Of a stretch of DNA of 64,000 nucleotides, positions 7,687-17,338 are shown piece after piece. The stretch comes from Bradyrhizobium sp. CCBAU 51627. Lineage in GTDB: Bacteria > Pseudomonadota > Alphaproteobacteria > Rhizobiales > Xanthobacteraceae. The notes beneath the pieces are model-generated. The model ran no database searches, was not told where the DNA came from, and saw nothing but the letters and a program-made list of their open reading frames with translations. The DNA is taken from positions 24,309 to 88,308 of the forward strand of contig NZ_LBJG01000021.1 in assembly GCF_028128765.1 (NCBI RefSeq), in the 5' to 3' direction. Within the stretch, counting starts at the first letter, position 1; every line of letters begins with the position of its first letter. The position numbers and the translations under genes were made by a program.

Positions 7687-8799
7687 ATGACGCTATGGTT
7701 CGTGTTCGCGCTGATGACGGTCGCGGCGATATTCGCCGTGCTCTGGCCGCTCGGCCGTGGTGGGCGCGATCAAAATCAAGGCAGCGAGGTCACGGTCTAC
7801 AAGGACCAGCTGGTCGAGATCGAGCATGATCTCGCCGCAGGACTGATCGCGCGACCGGAAGCCGAGGCGGCGCGCGTCGAGATCAGCCGCAGGCTGCTCG
7901 CCGCTGATAGCAGCGAGTCCGCCCTTGCGCCGACATCCAATCTCAAATGGCGCCGTGCAGCGGCGGTGCTGGCGCTGGTCGGTCTGCCGCTGCTCGCGGC
8001 CGCGATCTATGTTCCGCTCGGCTCGCCCGCGCTTCGCGACTTTCCGCTGGCGCAGCGCGAACGCGGGTCCGGGCCCGGCATGGCGCAGTCGCTCGAGAAC
8101 CTCGTCGCGCAGGTTGAGCAGCACCTGGAGAAAAATCCGACCGATGGCCGCGGCTGGAACGTGCTTGCACCGGTGCTGGAGCGGCTCGGCCGCTTCGACG
8201 AGGCCGTGCGCGCCTATCGCAATTCGATCACCTACAACGGCGAGAGCGCGGAGCGCCGCTCCGATCTCGGCGAAGCCATTGCGGCCGCTGCCGGCGGCGT
8301 GGTGACGGCGGACGCCAAGACCGAGTTCGAGCGCGCGCACGCGCTCGACGCCGACGATCCCAAGGCGAATTACTTCCTCGGGCTTGCTGCCGAGCAGGAC
8401 GGCCGCAAGGATGACGCGGCCAACATCTGGCGTGCGTTGCTGGCGAAAGCACCCGCGGATGCGCCTTGGCGGCCGCTTGTGCAGGCCTCGCTCGCGCGGG
8501 TCGGTGGTGGCGGCACGATGCCGGCGCTGTCGAACGAGACGATCGCGGCCTCCAAGGATATGAATGAGGGCGATCGCAACGCGATGGTTCGCAGCATGGT
8601 CGAACGTCTCGCCACGCGGCTCAAGCAGAACGGCGATGATGTCGACGGTTGGCTGCGCCTTGTGCGTGCCTATCTGGTGATGGGCGATCGTGACAAGGCG
8701 CGTGGCGCCTCGACCGATGCCCGCCAGGCGGTGGCCAACGATTCCGAGCGCCTGCGCCAGCTCAACGAAGGCCTCAAGAACCTCGGGCTCGACGGATGA
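7687..8799 (+). CDS. ccmI: Cytochrome c maturation protein CcmI (CycH)
   Basis: A 370-residue membrane protein whose N-terminal span ([20 protein letters not shown]) is followed by a cytoplasmic loop ([17 protein letters not shown]), a second span near residues 95-115, and a periplasmic TPR-rich part ([19 protein letters not shown], then [18 protein letters not shown]). This is the bipartite layout of CcmI, which hands apocytochrome c to the CcmFH heme lyase. The ATG at 7687 behind GGAAG is preferred to the longer frame because it places the first span at the N-terminus. First gene of ccmI-ccmE-ccmF-ccmH. Confidence 0.93.
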   Translation: MTLWFVFALMTVAAIFAVLWPLGRGGRDQNQGSEVTVYKDQLVEIEHDLAAGLIARPEAEAARVEISRRLLAADSSESALAPTSNLKWRRAAAVLALVGLPLLAAAIYVPLGSPALRDFPLAQRERGSGPGMAQSLENLVAQVEQHLEKNPTDGRGWNVLAPVLERLGRFDEAVRAYRNSITYNGESAERRSDLGEAIAAAAGGVVTADAKTEFERAHALDADDPKANYFLGLAAEQDGRKDDAANIWRALLAKAPADAPWRPLVQASLARVGGGGTMPALSNETIAASKDMNEGDRNAMVRSMVERLATRLKQNGDDVDGWLRLVRAYLVMGDRDKARGASTDARQAVANDSERLRQLNEGLKNLGLDG

Positions 8800-8836
8800 C
8801 ATTTGCAGAACGGGACGAGCGGAGAATGGACACGCC

Positions 8837-9364
8837 ATGACGCGCAAGCAGCGACGGATGACCATCATCGGCGGCTCGCTCGCCGTTCTCGCGCTCGCGG
8901 CTGCGCTTGTGCTCAATGCCTTGCGCGACTCGATCGTGTTCTTCTCCACCCCGACCATGGTAGCCGAAAAGCACGTTCAGCCCGGCAAGCGCTTTCGCCT
9001 TGGCGGCCTGGTGCAGCCGGGCTCGCTCCGGCGCGGCGACAATCTCGCCGTGACGTTTGAAGTTGCCGACGGCAGCGCGAAGCTGCCCGTCGCGTACAAG
9101 GGTATCCTGCCCGACCTGTTCCGCGAAGGGCAGGGCGTCGTCGCCGAAGGCGCGCTCGATGCCAACGGCGTTTTCAAGGCCGACACGGTGCTCGCCAAGC
9201 ACGACGAGACCTACATGCCCAAGGACGTCGCCGACGCCCTGAAGAAGCAGGGGCATTGGAAGGACAATTACGGCGCCCAGGCCTCGGGTGGCGCCAAGCC
9301 CTCTGGTGATGCAACGCCTGTGGCGACGACGGCACAGGGCAATTCGCAGGGAGCGGTGCGGTGA
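8837..9364 (+). CDS. ccmE: Cytochrome c maturation heme chaperone CcmE (CycJ)
   Basis: A 175-residue periplasmic heme chaperone with an N-terminal anchor (ARGIGG-type start [20 protein letters not shown]) and an OB-fold domain. The heme-binding histidine is about residue 122 in [10 protein letters not shown], with the conserved tyrosine four residues on. The family's [10 protein letters not shown] motif is present. The C-terminal tail after about residue 140 is flexible and Ala/Gly-rich. The ATG at 8837 removes an improbable upstream extension. The last codon overlaps the ccmF start. Confidence 0.94.
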   Translation: MTRKQRRMTIIGGSLAVLALAAALVLNALRDSIVFFSTPTMVAEKHVQPGKRFRLGGLVQPGSLRRGDNLAVTFEVADGSAKLPVAYKGILPDLFREGQGVVAEGALDANGVFKADTVLAKHDETYMPKDVADALKKQGHWKDNYGAQASGGAKPSGDATPVATTAQGNSQGAVR

Positions 9365-11343
9365 TCGCGGAAGCCGGACATTATGCGCTGGTGCTGGCGC
9401 TCGCGCTGGCGCTGATCCAGTCCTTCGTGCCGCTGATCGGCGCGCGCTTGCGCGATCCCGCGCTGATGAACGTGGCGCGCTCCACCGCGCTGGCGCAGCT
9501 CCTCTTCGTCGGCGCATCGTTCATTGCGCTCGTGACGCTGCACGTGAGCTCGGACTTCTCCGTCGCCAATGTCTACGAGAACTCCCACTCCATGAAGCCG
9601 CTGATCTACAAGATCACCGGCGTGTGGGGAAACCATGAAGGCTCGATGCTGCTGTGGGTATCGATCCTGGCGCTGTTCGGCGGGCTGGTCGCGGCCTTCG
9701 GCAACAATCTGCCGCTTTCGCTGCGTGCGCATGTGTTGAGCGTCCAGGCCTGGATCGCGAGTGCCTTCTATCTCTTCATCCTGATCACCTCGAACCCATT
9801 CCTGCGCATCGCCAATCCGCCGATCGAGGGGCGCGATCTCAATCCGGTACTGCAGGACATTGGGCTCGCCGTGCATCCGCCGATGCTCTATCTCGGCTAT
9901 GTTGGCTTCTCGATCTCGTTCTCCTTCGCCATCGCGGCGCTGATCGAGGGGCGGATCGACGCGGCCTGGGCGCGTTGGGTGCGGCCGTGGACGCTGGTCG
10001 CCTGGATCTTCCTGACGCTGGGCATCGCGATGGGCTCCTACTGGGCCTATTACGAGCTCGGCTGGGGCGGCTGGTGGTTCTGGGATCCGGTCGAGAATGC
10101 CTCGCTGATGCCGTGGCTCGCCGGCACCGCGCTGTTGCATTCGGCGCTGGTGATGGAGAAGCGCAACGCGCTGAAGGTCTGGACCATTCTTCTGTCGATC
10201 CTGACTTTCTCGCTGTCGCTGCTCGGCACCTTCCTGGTTCGCTCGGGTGTCATTACCTCCGTGCACGCCTTTGCCAACGATCCGACCCGCGGCGTGTTCA
10301 TCCTCTTGATCCTCTGCCTGTTCATCGGGGGCAGCCTGTCGCTGTTCGCAGGACGCGCGACCTCGCTCAAGCAGGGTGGCCTGTTCGCGCCGATCTCGCG
10401 CGAGGGCGCGCTGGTGCTGAACAATCTGCTGCTCACCGTCGCCTGTGCGGTCGTGCTGTTCGGGACGCTCTATCCGCTGGCGATGGAAGTGCTTGCCGAC
10501 TTCAAGATGTCGGTCGGCGCTCCCTTCTACAATCTCACTTTCGTCCCTCTGTTCGCGCTGCTGCTGCTCGCCGTGCCGTTCGGACCTATGCTGGCGTGGA
10601 AGCGGGGCGATCTGCTCGGTGTCACTCAGCGCCTGCTTGCGGCCGGTGTCGCGGGCCTCGTCGTGGTCGCCATCGTCTGGGCCTGGACCCGCGGCGGCAG
10701 CGCGCTGGCGCCGTTGGCGATCGGGCTTGGCGTCTTCGTCATCGCGGGAGTCGTGACGGATCTAGTTGAACGGACCGGCCTGTTTCGCCTGCCGTTCGCG
10801 ACCACGCTGCACCGCGCCCGCGGCCTGCCGCGGTCGGCTTGGGGTACGGCGTTTGCCCATGCCGGTCTCGGGATCGCGCTGATCGGGATCGTCTGCGAGA
10901 CCACCTGGAACAGCGAATATATCGCGACCATGAAGCCGAACGACGTGGCGCAGGTCGCCGGATATGATCTGAAGCTCGACGGTCTACTCGAGCGTCAGGG
11001 GCCGAACTACCGCGAGATGGTCGCCCAGTTCCAGGTTAGCAAAGGCGGCGAACCGCTCAGCGTCATGACACCGTCGAAGCGCAGCTTCACCACGCGCGGC
11101 GCCTCCACCACGGAAGCTGCGCTTTTGACCCGCGGCGCGAGCCAGCTCTACATCTCGCTCGGCGACGTCACCGCCGAAGGCGCGATCGCCGTACGCATCT
11201 ATCACAAGCCCTTCGTGCTCCTGATCTGGTGGGGGCCGGTGCTGATGGCGTTCGGCGGTGTGCTGTCGCTGTCCGACCGCCGCCTGCGGGTCGGCGCGCC
11301 GAAGCCGGCGCGGGCCAAGCAACGCCTGCAGCCGGCGGAGTGA
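9361..11343 (+). CDS. ccmF: Heme lyase subunit CcmF (CycK)
   Basis: A 660-residue polytopic inner-membrane protein with about 14-15 hydrophobic spans. It carries the tryptophan-rich heme-handling motif [14 protein letters not shown], and histidines in the flanking loops ([21 protein letters not shown]) match the family's heme ligands. It attaches heme delivered by CcmE to apocytochrome c together with CcmH and CcmI. The GTG start overlaps the ccmE stop (GTGA), which implies translational coupling. Length is normal for CcmF. Confidence 0.95.
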   Translation: MIAEAGHYALVLALALALIQSFVPLIGARLRDPALMNVARSTALAQLLFVGASFIALVTLHVSSDFSVANVYENSHSMKPLIYKITGVWGNHEGSMLLWVSILALFGGLVAAFGNNLPLSLRAHVLSVQAWIASAFYLFILITSNPFLRIANPPIEGRDLNPVLQDIGLAVHPPMLYLGYVGFSISFSFAIAALIEGRIDAAWARWVRPWTLVAWIFLTLGIAMGSYWAYYELGWGGWWFWDPVENASLMPWLAGTALLHSALVMEKRNALKVWTILLSILTFSLSLLGTFLVRSGVITSVHAFANDPTRGVFILLILCLFIGGSLSLFAGRATSLKQGGLFAPISREGALVLNNLLLTVACAVVLFGTLYPLAMEVLADFKMSVGAPFYNLTFVPLFALLLLAVPFGPMLAWKRGDLLGVTQRLLAAGVAGLVVVAIVWAWTRGGSALAPLAIGLGVFVIAGVVTDLVERTGLFRLPFATTLHRARGLPRSAWGTAFAHAGLGIALIGIVCETTWNSEYIATMKPNDVAQVAGYDLKLDGLLERQGPNYREMVAQFQVSKGGEPLSVMTPSKRSFTTRGASTTEAALLTRGASQLYISLGDVTAEGAIAVRIYHKPFVLLIWWGPVLMAFGGVLSLSDRRLRVGAPKPARAKQRLQPAE

Positions 11344-11347
11344 TCCG

Positions 11348-11830
11348 ATGCGTCGGATGATGGCCGCGATTGTCGCGCTGATGCTGCTGGCCGTGCCTGC
11401 GGTGCACGCCGTGCAGCCGGACGAGATCATGTCGGACCCGGTGAAGGAGGCGCGCGCGCGCGAATTGTCGCGTGAGCTGCGCTGCATGGTCTGTCAGAAC
11501 CAGTCGATCGACGATTCCGACGCGCCGCTTGCGCGCGATCTGCGGCTTCTCGTCCGCGAGCGGATCGCGGCCGGCGACAGCAATTCGCAAGTGATCGACT
11601 TCCTGGTGGCGCGCTACGGCGAGTTTGTGCTGCTGAAGCCGCGCTTCGAGCGGCAGACCATATTGTTGTGGCTGCTCGCGCCGCTGCTGCTGGCTGGTGG
11701 CGGCTTTGCACTCTGGCGGCAAAATCGGCGCCGCTCGCGAAGCGGTGCAGATGTACCCGCGTCGCCACTGACTCCGGAGGAGGAGGCCCGGCTCGCCGCG
11801 TTGATGTCGGACGAAGCCAAGTCCTCCTAG
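11348..11830 (+). CDS. ccmH: Cytochrome c maturation thioredoxin-like protein CcmH (CycL)
   Basis: A 160-residue protein with a signal peptide (MRRMMAAIVALMLLAVPAVHA), the signature LRCMVCQNQSI whose two cysteines reduce the apocytochrome heme-binding site, and a single C-terminal span (ILLWLLAPLLLAGGGFALW). It starts 4 bases after the ccmF stop. It completes the ccmIEFH heme lyase unit. Confidence 0.94.
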   Translation: MRRMMAAIVALMLLAVPAVHAVQPDEIMSDPVKEARARELSRELRCMVCQNQSIDDSDAPLARDLRLLVRERIAAGDSNSQVIDFLVARYGEFVLLKPRFERQTILLWLLAPLLLAGGGFALWRQNRRRSRSGADVPASPLTPEEEARLAALMSDEAKSS

Positions 11831-11956
11831 CTGCATCGGATCGTCCTGGTTACGTAGTGCTACCTAGACCGCAAGCTGGCGCCGCGCGGTTCATGCTATT
11901 TTGACCTTTGTCTGGAAGCTTGTCGCAAGATTTGAATCCAGGCTCTGAGTCCCCCC

Positions 11957-13300
11957 ATGTTCACGAACAGCAATCTGACGATCCGCTTTCTGGTCGGCGC
12001 CGTCGTCGCTGCATTATTGTTCCTGCTGGGCATCGGGGGCGGTACCGGCTTCGTTGCCGTGCTCTATCTCAACAACGAGATCACCAGCCTGTCCTCCGAC
12101 TTCGCCGCGCTGAGCGGTCCGGCGCGCGACCACGCGATGCAGATCTACCAGCAGGCCCAGGCCGCCTTCTCCTGGTTTCTGGTCGCTTGCGGCATCATCG
12201 CGGTTGTCGCCTTCGCGATCTGCCTCACCACCTGGTTCGCCGTGCGCAACGGCATCCTCAGTCCGCTCGCGGCGATCGTGCATGCGATGCGCGAGGTCGC
12301 CGATCAGAAGTTCGAGACGTCAGTTCCGGGCCTCGGCAGCACCAACGAGATCGGCCTGCTCGCCGGTGCGCTGGAGGTCTTCAAGACCAGCGGCATCGAG
12401 CGCCGACATCTGACAGAGCAGCAGCTGCATGAAGCGCAGCACCAGGCCGAGCGATCAAGATATCTCGATGCCCGGATCAAGAGCTTTAACAATCTCGTCG
12501 CCAGCGTCGTCGACAGCGTGGCGTCATCGGCCGAGCATCTGAAGCGCAATGCCGAGACGCTGTCGCAGACCGCGAACGACACCAGCACCAAGGCCAATGC
12601 CGTTGCGAGCGCCGCGAGCCAGGCCAGCGCCAGCGTGCAGACGGTCGCGGGCTCGGCCGAGGAGATGACGAATTCGATCGGCACGATCAGCCGCCGCGTC
12701 ACCGACGCGACACAGCGTGCCGAAGGCGCGGCGACGCAGGCCGAGAAGAGCCGCGACACCATCCACGCGCTCTCGGATGCTGCCGACAAGATCGGCGAGG
12801 TCGTGCAACTCGTCCAGGCGATCGCATCGCAGACGAACCTTCTGGCGCTCAACGCCACCATCGAGGCGGCGCGGGCCGGGGAGGCCGGCAAGGGTTTTGC
12901 CGTGGTCGCTTCCGAGGTGAAAAGCCTCGCGCATCAAACCAGCAAGGCGACGGAGGAAATCACCTCCCATGTGGCCAGCATCCAGGGCATCACCGCGGAG
13001 ACGCGCGAGGCGATCGACGCCATCTCGAAGACGCTGTCGGAGATCTCGTCGATCATGTCCGGCATCGAGGTCGACACCGCCCAGCAGCGCAACGCCACGC
13101 AGGACATCAGCCGCAGCGTCCAGGACGCCGCGCGCGGCACGCTCGACGTTTCCAACCACATCGTCCAGATCACCTCGACCTCGGCCGAGACCGGCCGGAT
13201 GGCTGCCGAAGCCCGCGATTCCGCCGTTGACCTGTCCCAACAGGCCGAGACCCTAAAGCGCGAAGTCGACGATTTCATCGTCAGCGTCAGGGCGAACTGA
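11957..13300 (+). CDS. Methyl-accepting chemotaxis protein with a minimal periplasmic domain
   Basis: The 447-residue receptor has two spans (about 8-35 and 72-95) bracketing a periplasmic stretch of only about 35-40 residues, a HAMP domain (about 95-150), a linker helix, and a signalling domain with the hairpin tip [20 protein letters not shown] near residue 300. The sensory loop is too short for a standard ligand domain, so it may sense energy state or work through the membrane or HAMP region. It lies between ccmH and degP, where relatives usually have no chemoreceptor, so it may be a lineage-specific insertion. Confidence 0.9.
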   Translation: MFTNSNLTIRFLVGAVVAALLFLLGIGGGTGFVAVLYLNNEITSLSSDFAALSGPARDHAMQIYQQAQAAFSWFLVACGIIAVVAFAICLTTWFAVRNGILSPLAAIVHAMREVADQKFETSVPGLGSTNEIGLLAGALEVFKTSGIERRHLTEQQLHEAQHQAERSRYLDARIKSFNNLVASVVDSVASSAEHLKRNAETLSQTANDTSTKANAVASAASQASASVQTVAGSAEEMTNSIGTISRRVTDATQRAEGAATQAEKSRDTIHALSDAADKIGEVVQLVQAIASQTNLLALNATIEAARAGEAGKGFAVVASEVKSLAHQTSKATEEITSHVASIQGITAETREAIDAISKTLSEISSIMSGIEVDTAQQRNATQDISRSVQDAARGTLDVSNHIVQITSTSAETGRMAAEARDSAVDLSQQAETLKREVDDFIVSVRAN

Positions 13301-13332
13301 CGGACCGAAAGGTCGCTTCGCCGTCCGTCGGT

Positions 13333-13350
13333 GGAACTGTCTTAAGTTCC
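13333..13350. promoter_or_regulatory. Inverted repeat GGAACT-N6-AGTTCC before degP
   Basis: A 6-bp perfect inverted repeat with a 6-base spacer lies 173 bases upstream of the degP start. It may be an operator. The GGAAC is not followed by a CGTT at EcfG spacing, so I do not call it a stress promoter. Confidence 0.3.
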
Positions 13351-13522
13351 TGTAAAGCCGTGACTTTTTGGCCTGCGGTAAACTGCCGCATTGGCGGCCA
13401 TCCTTTATTACAAAAGTTTAACCCTGCAGCCAGCGCACGGTAAGGCGGAAGTCCCCATCTTCAGCTTCGTAACATGCCGCAATCAGGCACCGCATGGATT
13501 TCAAGGCGCTGGAGACCTCTGC

Positions 13523-15100
13523 ATGACCGACCGTCCCGATCTCACGAACCTTCCCTCCTATCGGCAGCCCCGCCGGTCGGTGTTGTCCGCCCGCAGGATT
13601 GCGCTGATGGCCTCGGTGGTCGCCGGCCTCGGCATTGCCGTCCACGGCTTCAGCCCGTCGACGTCGCCCGCGGACCTGTTCTCGAGCCCGGCCCACGCGC
13701 AGGTCAACAACGAGGTCAAGAAGGTCGAGCGTCCGATCGGTTTTGCCGACATCGTCGAGCGCGTGAAGCCCTCGGTGATCTCGGTCAAGGTCAACATCAA
13801 GGAGAAGACCGCGAGCAACGATGACGGCGATGATTCCTCGCCGTTCCAGCCGGGTTCGCCGATGGAGCGCTTCTTCCGTCGCTTCGGCGGTCCGGATGGC
13901 ATTCCCGGTCTGAAGGGCGGTGGTCGTGGCCGCGTCGTGCAGGGCCAGGGCTCCGGCTTCTTCATCTCGGCTGACGGCTTTGCGGTGACCAACAACCACG
14001 TGGTCGACGGCGCCGACAAGGTCGAGGTCACCACCGATGACGGCAAGACCTACAGCGCCAAGGTGATTGGTACCGACCAGCGTACCGACCTCGCTCTCAT
14101 CAAGGTCGAGGGCGGCTCCAACTTCCCGTTCGCCAAGCTCGCCGACGGCAAGCCGCGGATCGGTGATTGGGTGCTCGCGGTCGGCAACCCCTTCGGCCTC
14201 GGTGGTACCGTGACGGCCGGCATTGTCTCGGCCAGTGGCCGCGACATCGGCAACGGTCCCTATGACGATTTCATCCAGATCGACGCGCCCGTGAACAAGG
14301 GCAATTCCGGTGGTCCGGCCTTCAACACCGATGGTGAGGTGATGGGCGTCAACACCGCCATTTACTCGCCCTCCGGCGGCAGCGTCGGCATCGCGTTCTC
14401 GATCCCCGCCGCAACGGTGAAGAGCGTCGTGGCACAGCTCAAGGACAAGGGATCGGTGAGCCGCGGCTGGATCGGCGTGCAGATCCAACCGGTGACGTCC
14501 GATATCGCCGATAGCCTCGGCATGAAGAAGCCCGAAGGTGCGCTGGTTGCGGAGCCGCAGGCGAACGGTCCGGCTGCCAAGGCCGGCATCGAGTCCGGCG
14601 ACGTCATCACCGGGGTCAACGGCGACCCCGTCAAGGACGCCCGCGAACTCGCCCGCACCATTGGCGGCATGGCGCCCGGCGCCTCCGTGAAGCTCAACGT
14701 GCTGCACAAGGGCCAGGACAAGGTCATCAACCTCACCCTCGGCCAGTTGCCGAACACGGTCGAGGCCAAGGCTGACACCGATAACGACAGCGGCAAGGGC
14801 GCGAGCAAGGGCACCGATGTACCGAAGCTCGGCATGACGGTCGCGCCCGCCAATTCCGTGGCCGGCGCCGGCAAGGACGGCGTCGTGGTCACCGAAGTGG
14901 ATCCGAAGAGCGCCGCGGCCGATCGCGGCTTCAAGGAAGGCGATGTGATTCTCGAAGTCGGCGGCAAGAGCGTGAGCACCGCCGGCGATGTCCGCGACGC
15001 CATCAACACGGCGCGCTCCGACAACAAGAACAGCGTCCTGATGCGGGTGAAGAGCGGCGGCCAGTCGCGCTTCGTCGCCGTCCCTATCGCCAAGGGATGA
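13523..15100 (+). CDS. degP: Periplasmic serine protease/chaperone DegP (Do family)
   Basis: A 525-residue HtrA-family protein: an N-terminal signal or anchor around residues 27-58 (ALMASVVAGLGIAVHGF, ending in an AHA site), a trypsin-like domain with His in TNNHVV, Asp in TDLALIKV and Ser in NKGNSGGPAF, then PDZ1 (from about 310) and PDZ2 (from about 430). It degrades or refolds misfolded envelope proteins. The ATG at 13523 behind GGAGACC is chosen over the upstream frame. Its position downstream of ccm genes is the standard rhizobial order. Two hairpins follow the stop. Confidence 0.95.
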   Translation: MTDRPDLTNLPSYRQPRRSVLSARRIALMASVVAGLGIAVHGFSPSTSPADLFSSPAHAQVNNEVKKVERPIGFADIVERVKPSVISVKVNIKEKTASNDDGDDSSPFQPGSPMERFFRRFGGPDGIPGLKGGGRGRVVQGQGSGFFISADGFAVTNNHVVDGADKVEVTTDDGKTYSAKVIGTDQRTDLALIKVEGGSNFPFAKLADGKPRIGDWVLAVGNPFGLGGTVTAGIVSASGRDIGNGPYDDFIQIDAPVNKGNSGGPAFNTDGEVMGVNTAIYSPSGGSVGIAFSIPAATVKSVVAQLKDKGSVSRGWIGVQIQPVTSDIADSLGMKKPEGALVAEPQANGPAAKAGIESGDVITGVNGDPVKDARELARTIGGMAPGASVKLNVLHKGQDKVINLTLGQLPNTVEAKADTDNDSGKGASKGTDVPKLGMTVAPANSVAGAGKDGVVVTEVDPKSAAADRGFKEGDVILEVGGKSVSTAGDVRDAINTARSDNKNSVLMRVKSGGQSRFVAVPIAKG

Positions 15101-15137
15101 CAAGGGCTGAGCCTCTAGGAGGCTGCCAAGATGAAGG

Positions 15138-15172
15138 GTGTCGGCGGCATCAGTCGCCCCCGCCGCCGACAC
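15138..15172 (+). terminator. 11-bp perfect stem downstream of degP
   Basis: GTGTCGGCGGC and GCCGCCGACAC pair perfectly around a 13-base loop 38 bases after the degP stop. There is no T tract. It may be a 3' stability hairpin or part of a two-stage terminator with the hairpin at 15252. Confidence 0.55.
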
Positions 15173-15251
15173 TCTTCCGGGGAGCAGCGCAAGGCTCGCT
15201 CCCCACGCCTACCTTCCGGTGGAAACACGCCCCCCTCCGTCGGAAGGCCTA

Positions 15252-15290
15252 GGGCGGTGAGGTCCCCCCAGCTTCACCGCCCGCCTTTTT
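15252..15290 (+). terminator. Intrinsic terminator of the degP unit
   Basis: GGGCGGTGA (15252-15260) pairs with TCACCGCCC (15274-15282) and is followed by GCC and five Ts. This is a classic Rho-independent terminator that separates degP from the next response regulator. Confidence 0.75.
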
Positions 15291-15363
15291 GCCTAGCCAA
15301 GTCTGGTTCGCTTGGCTTGCATGCGATTGCCGCTCGCGCCATGTTTAGAGAAGGTTGACCTCC

Positions 15364-16065
15364 TTGACCGCCGCCGAACGCACGATGCGCCTCCTCATCA
15401 TCGAAGACGACCGCGAATCCGCCGACTATCTCGTGAAGGCGTTTCGCGAGGTCGGACATATTGCCGACCACGCCGGTGACGGCGAGGAGGGCCTCGCCAT
15501 GGCCGAGAACGGCGATTACGACGTGCTGGTGATCGATCGCATGCTGCCCAAGCGGGACGGCCTGTCGCTGATCGGCGCGCTGCGCGACAAGGGCGATACC
15601 ACGCCGGTGCTGATTCTCTCCGCGCTCGGTCAGGTCGACGACCGCATCAAGGGCCTGCGCGCCGGCGGTGACGACTATCTGCCAAAACCCTATTCGTTTG
15701 CCGAGCTGCTCGCCCGCGTCGAGGTGCTGTCACGCCGCCGCGGGGGACCTGCCGAGGATACGCTCTATCGTGTCGGCGACCTCGAGCTCGACCGGCTCTC
15801 TCACCGCGTCGCGCGCGGCAAGGACGAGCTGACGCTCCAGCCCCGTGAATTCCGCCTGCTCGAATATTTGATGAAACATGCCGGCCAAGTGGTGACTCGC
15901 ACCATGCTGCTGGAGAACGTCTGGGACTATCATTTCGATCCGCAGACCAACGTGATCGACGTGCACATTTCGCGGCTGCGCTCCAAGATCGACAAGGGTT
16001 TCGAGCGGCCGCTGCTGCACACGATCCGCGGCGCCGGGTACATGATCCGTGACGGGATCAGATGA
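15364..16065 (+). CDS. OmpR-type response regulator (kinase partner missing)
   Basis: A receiver domain (acidic pair IIEDD, phospho-Asp in VLVIDRMLPKRDG, Lys in DYLPKPY) is followed by a winged-helix output domain ending HTIRGAGYMI. It is about 226-236 residues depending on start: a TTG at 15364 lies 9 bases after GAGAAGG, while the ATG at 15385 begins exactly at MRLLIIEDD. In Brucella and Sinorhizobium the gene after degP is a regulator followed by its histidine kinase and glnE. Here the kinase is absent and an unrelated operon on the other strand begins 25 bases later. The regulator may be orphaned or phosphorylated by a kinase encoded elsewhere. Confidence 0.88.
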   Translation: MTAAERTMRLLIIEDDRESADYLVKAFREVGHIADHAGDGEEGLAMAENGDYDVLVIDRMLPKRDGLSLIGALRDKGDTTPVLILSALGQVDDRIKGLRAGGDDYLPKPYSFAELLARVEVLSRRRGGPAEDTLYRVGDLELDRLSHRVARGKDELTLQPREFRLLEYLMKHAGQVVTRTMLLENVWDYHFDPQTNVIDVHISRLRSKIDKGFERPLLHTIRGAGYMIRDGIR

Positions 16066-16090
16066 GACAATGGGTATCTGTGGTTTCGGC

Positions 16091-16690
16091 TTACGGCTTG
16101 ACGTAGGTCCAGCCTTTCTCCTGTAGCTCCATCACGCGCACGACGCCCGACTTGACGACCTCCGCCTGCGGTACGATCGGGATAGCCTTGCTCTCGGCCT
16201 TCTGCATCTTCTCCTGGGTGTTGCCGCAGGCCTTGAACGACACCTCGGGGGTGCTCAGGGCCATTTCCTCGATGCGTGCCTTTACCGGCGAGGTGTCCTC
16301 GCGCAGCATGTGCAGGCCGGGTCCGAACGTGACCACCTCGATCTTCACCTTCTCGCCTGCGTCCTTGTAGTACTGGGCCACGTTGGACGCGTTGTTGAGC
16401 GCGAGATTCATCGCTGCGGGGTCGTTGGTATTCACCTGCAGGATCAAGTGATGTTCCTTCTTCCTCGTTGCAGCCGGATCCTCCATGCGGGCAAGCGCGG
16501 ATTGCGTCCGTGTCGACGTTGTCGGCTTCGTGATATGGTGACTCACCGGCCTCGCCTTGTGCGCGACAGGCGGCCCATCCGCCGGTGTCCAGTATTTTCC
16601 GCCCTGCTCAGCGGCCGCAAACGATGCGGATACAAGAACGGCGCTCGCTCCCATTGCGAGGGCTCTGGCAATACGATGAAACCTGATCAT
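16091..16690 (-). CDS. Exported DsrE/DsrF-like protein
   Basis: A 199-residue protein with a signal peptide (about 1-27, ending SFAAA), a low-complexity Pro/His/Thr segment, and a DsrE-like alpha/beta domain from about residue 78 (LILQVNTNDPAAMNLALNNA, then VKIEVVTFGPGLHML and a conserved cysteine in FKACGNT). Cytoplasmic DsrE proteins carry sulfur on this cysteine. An exported version suggests periplasmic thiol or persulfide handling, but that is inference. It is the last gene of the four-gene minus-strand operon, 30 bases after the VasI-like gene. Confidence 0.8.
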   Translation of the reverse strand: MIRFHRIARALAMGASAVLVSASFAAAEQGGKYWTPADGPPVAHKARPVSHHITKPTTSTRTQSALARMEDPAATRKKEHHLILQVNTNDPAAMNLALNNASNVAQYYKDAGEKVKIEVVTFGPGLHMLREDTSPVKARIEEMALSTPEVSFKACGNTQEKMQKAESKAIPIVPQAEVVKSGVVRVMELQEKGWTYVKP

Positions 16691-16720
16691 TCTGCGTCTC
16701 CATCGAAGGATCTTCAGCCA

Positions 16721-17338
16721 TCAATGATTCGGTGTCGCGATCGCGCGCGGCCATCTGCACGTCGCGGCAATTTTTGTGCGCGCGGTGTCCAGGCCCACGA
16801 GTGAAAACGTGCCGTCGCGGGAAGCGCCGCTTCGCGATGAGAGGAGGACAATCAGGTCCCCGTTGTCGGGAAGCGATTGCACCAGGCGCACAACATCGCC
16901 GGCGAACGCGACGCCGGGACCGAATACCGGTGACGTTGCTGCGACCTGCACCGCCGGATTGTCGTTGATGCGGTAGGAAATCGCATCGTCACCGCCGCTA
17001 CGGGAGATGCCGGGTCCGGAGAGCGCCAGCTCCGTCCGGCCGCCTCGACAGCGTATCGACAATTGCATCGCGGACTCGCCGGTCCCGCTGCTTGACGATG
17101 TCGTCGCGGTCGCGATCGGTGAGTAGTCGACAGGCGAGGTCGTCTGGCTGACGATCCACTCGTCTTCGGGAGCCGGGCGATGCTGAGGTGTAGTGCGCGT
17201 CAATCCATTCAGACAGCCCAGGCGCTCCGCGCGCCCTTCCTGAAGGCAGGAGCGGAGCTCGGCCATCGGATCCTCAGCCAATGCGGCGCCGCCCGTACTC
17301 CCGAGGGCAACAAGAAGCAGGATTGCGGCGCGTCTCAT
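16721..17338 (-). CDS. VasI/TagO-like exported protein
   Basis: A 205-residue protein with a signal peptide (RRAAILLLVALGSTGGAALA), an early cysteine pair (LRSCLQEG and RLGCLNG), then a beta-rich domain: SIRCRGGRTELAL, ISYRINDNPA, then TFSLVGLDTARTKIAATCRW. The arrangement (a cysteine pair, a strand with RC, YRID-like, and a closing FxxxGL..C) is that of the VasI/TagO family known from type VI secretion loci. No other type VI gene is present. The start overlaps the TAXI gene stop by 4 bases (ATGA), so the two are translationally coupled. Confidence 0.65.
   Translation of the reverse strand: MRRAAILLLVALGSTGGAALAEDPMAELRSCLQEGRAERLGCLNGLTRTTPQHRPAPEDEWIVSQTTSPVDYSPIATATTSSSSGTGESAMQLSIRCRGGRTELALSGPGISRSGGDDAISYRINDNPAVQVAATSPVFGPGVAFAGDVVRLVQSLPDNGDLIVLLSSRSGASRDGTFSLVGLDTARTKIAATCRWPRAIATPNH

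Noticed and set aside
13333..13355. Possible EcfG promoter before degP (GGAAC at 13333)
   Set aside because: No CGTT follows at 16-17 bases; the closest CGTG is 21 bases away.
13418..15172. 584-codon minus frame opposite degP
   Set aside because: It is an antisense shadow of DegP, whose catalytic and PDZ motifs are unambiguous.
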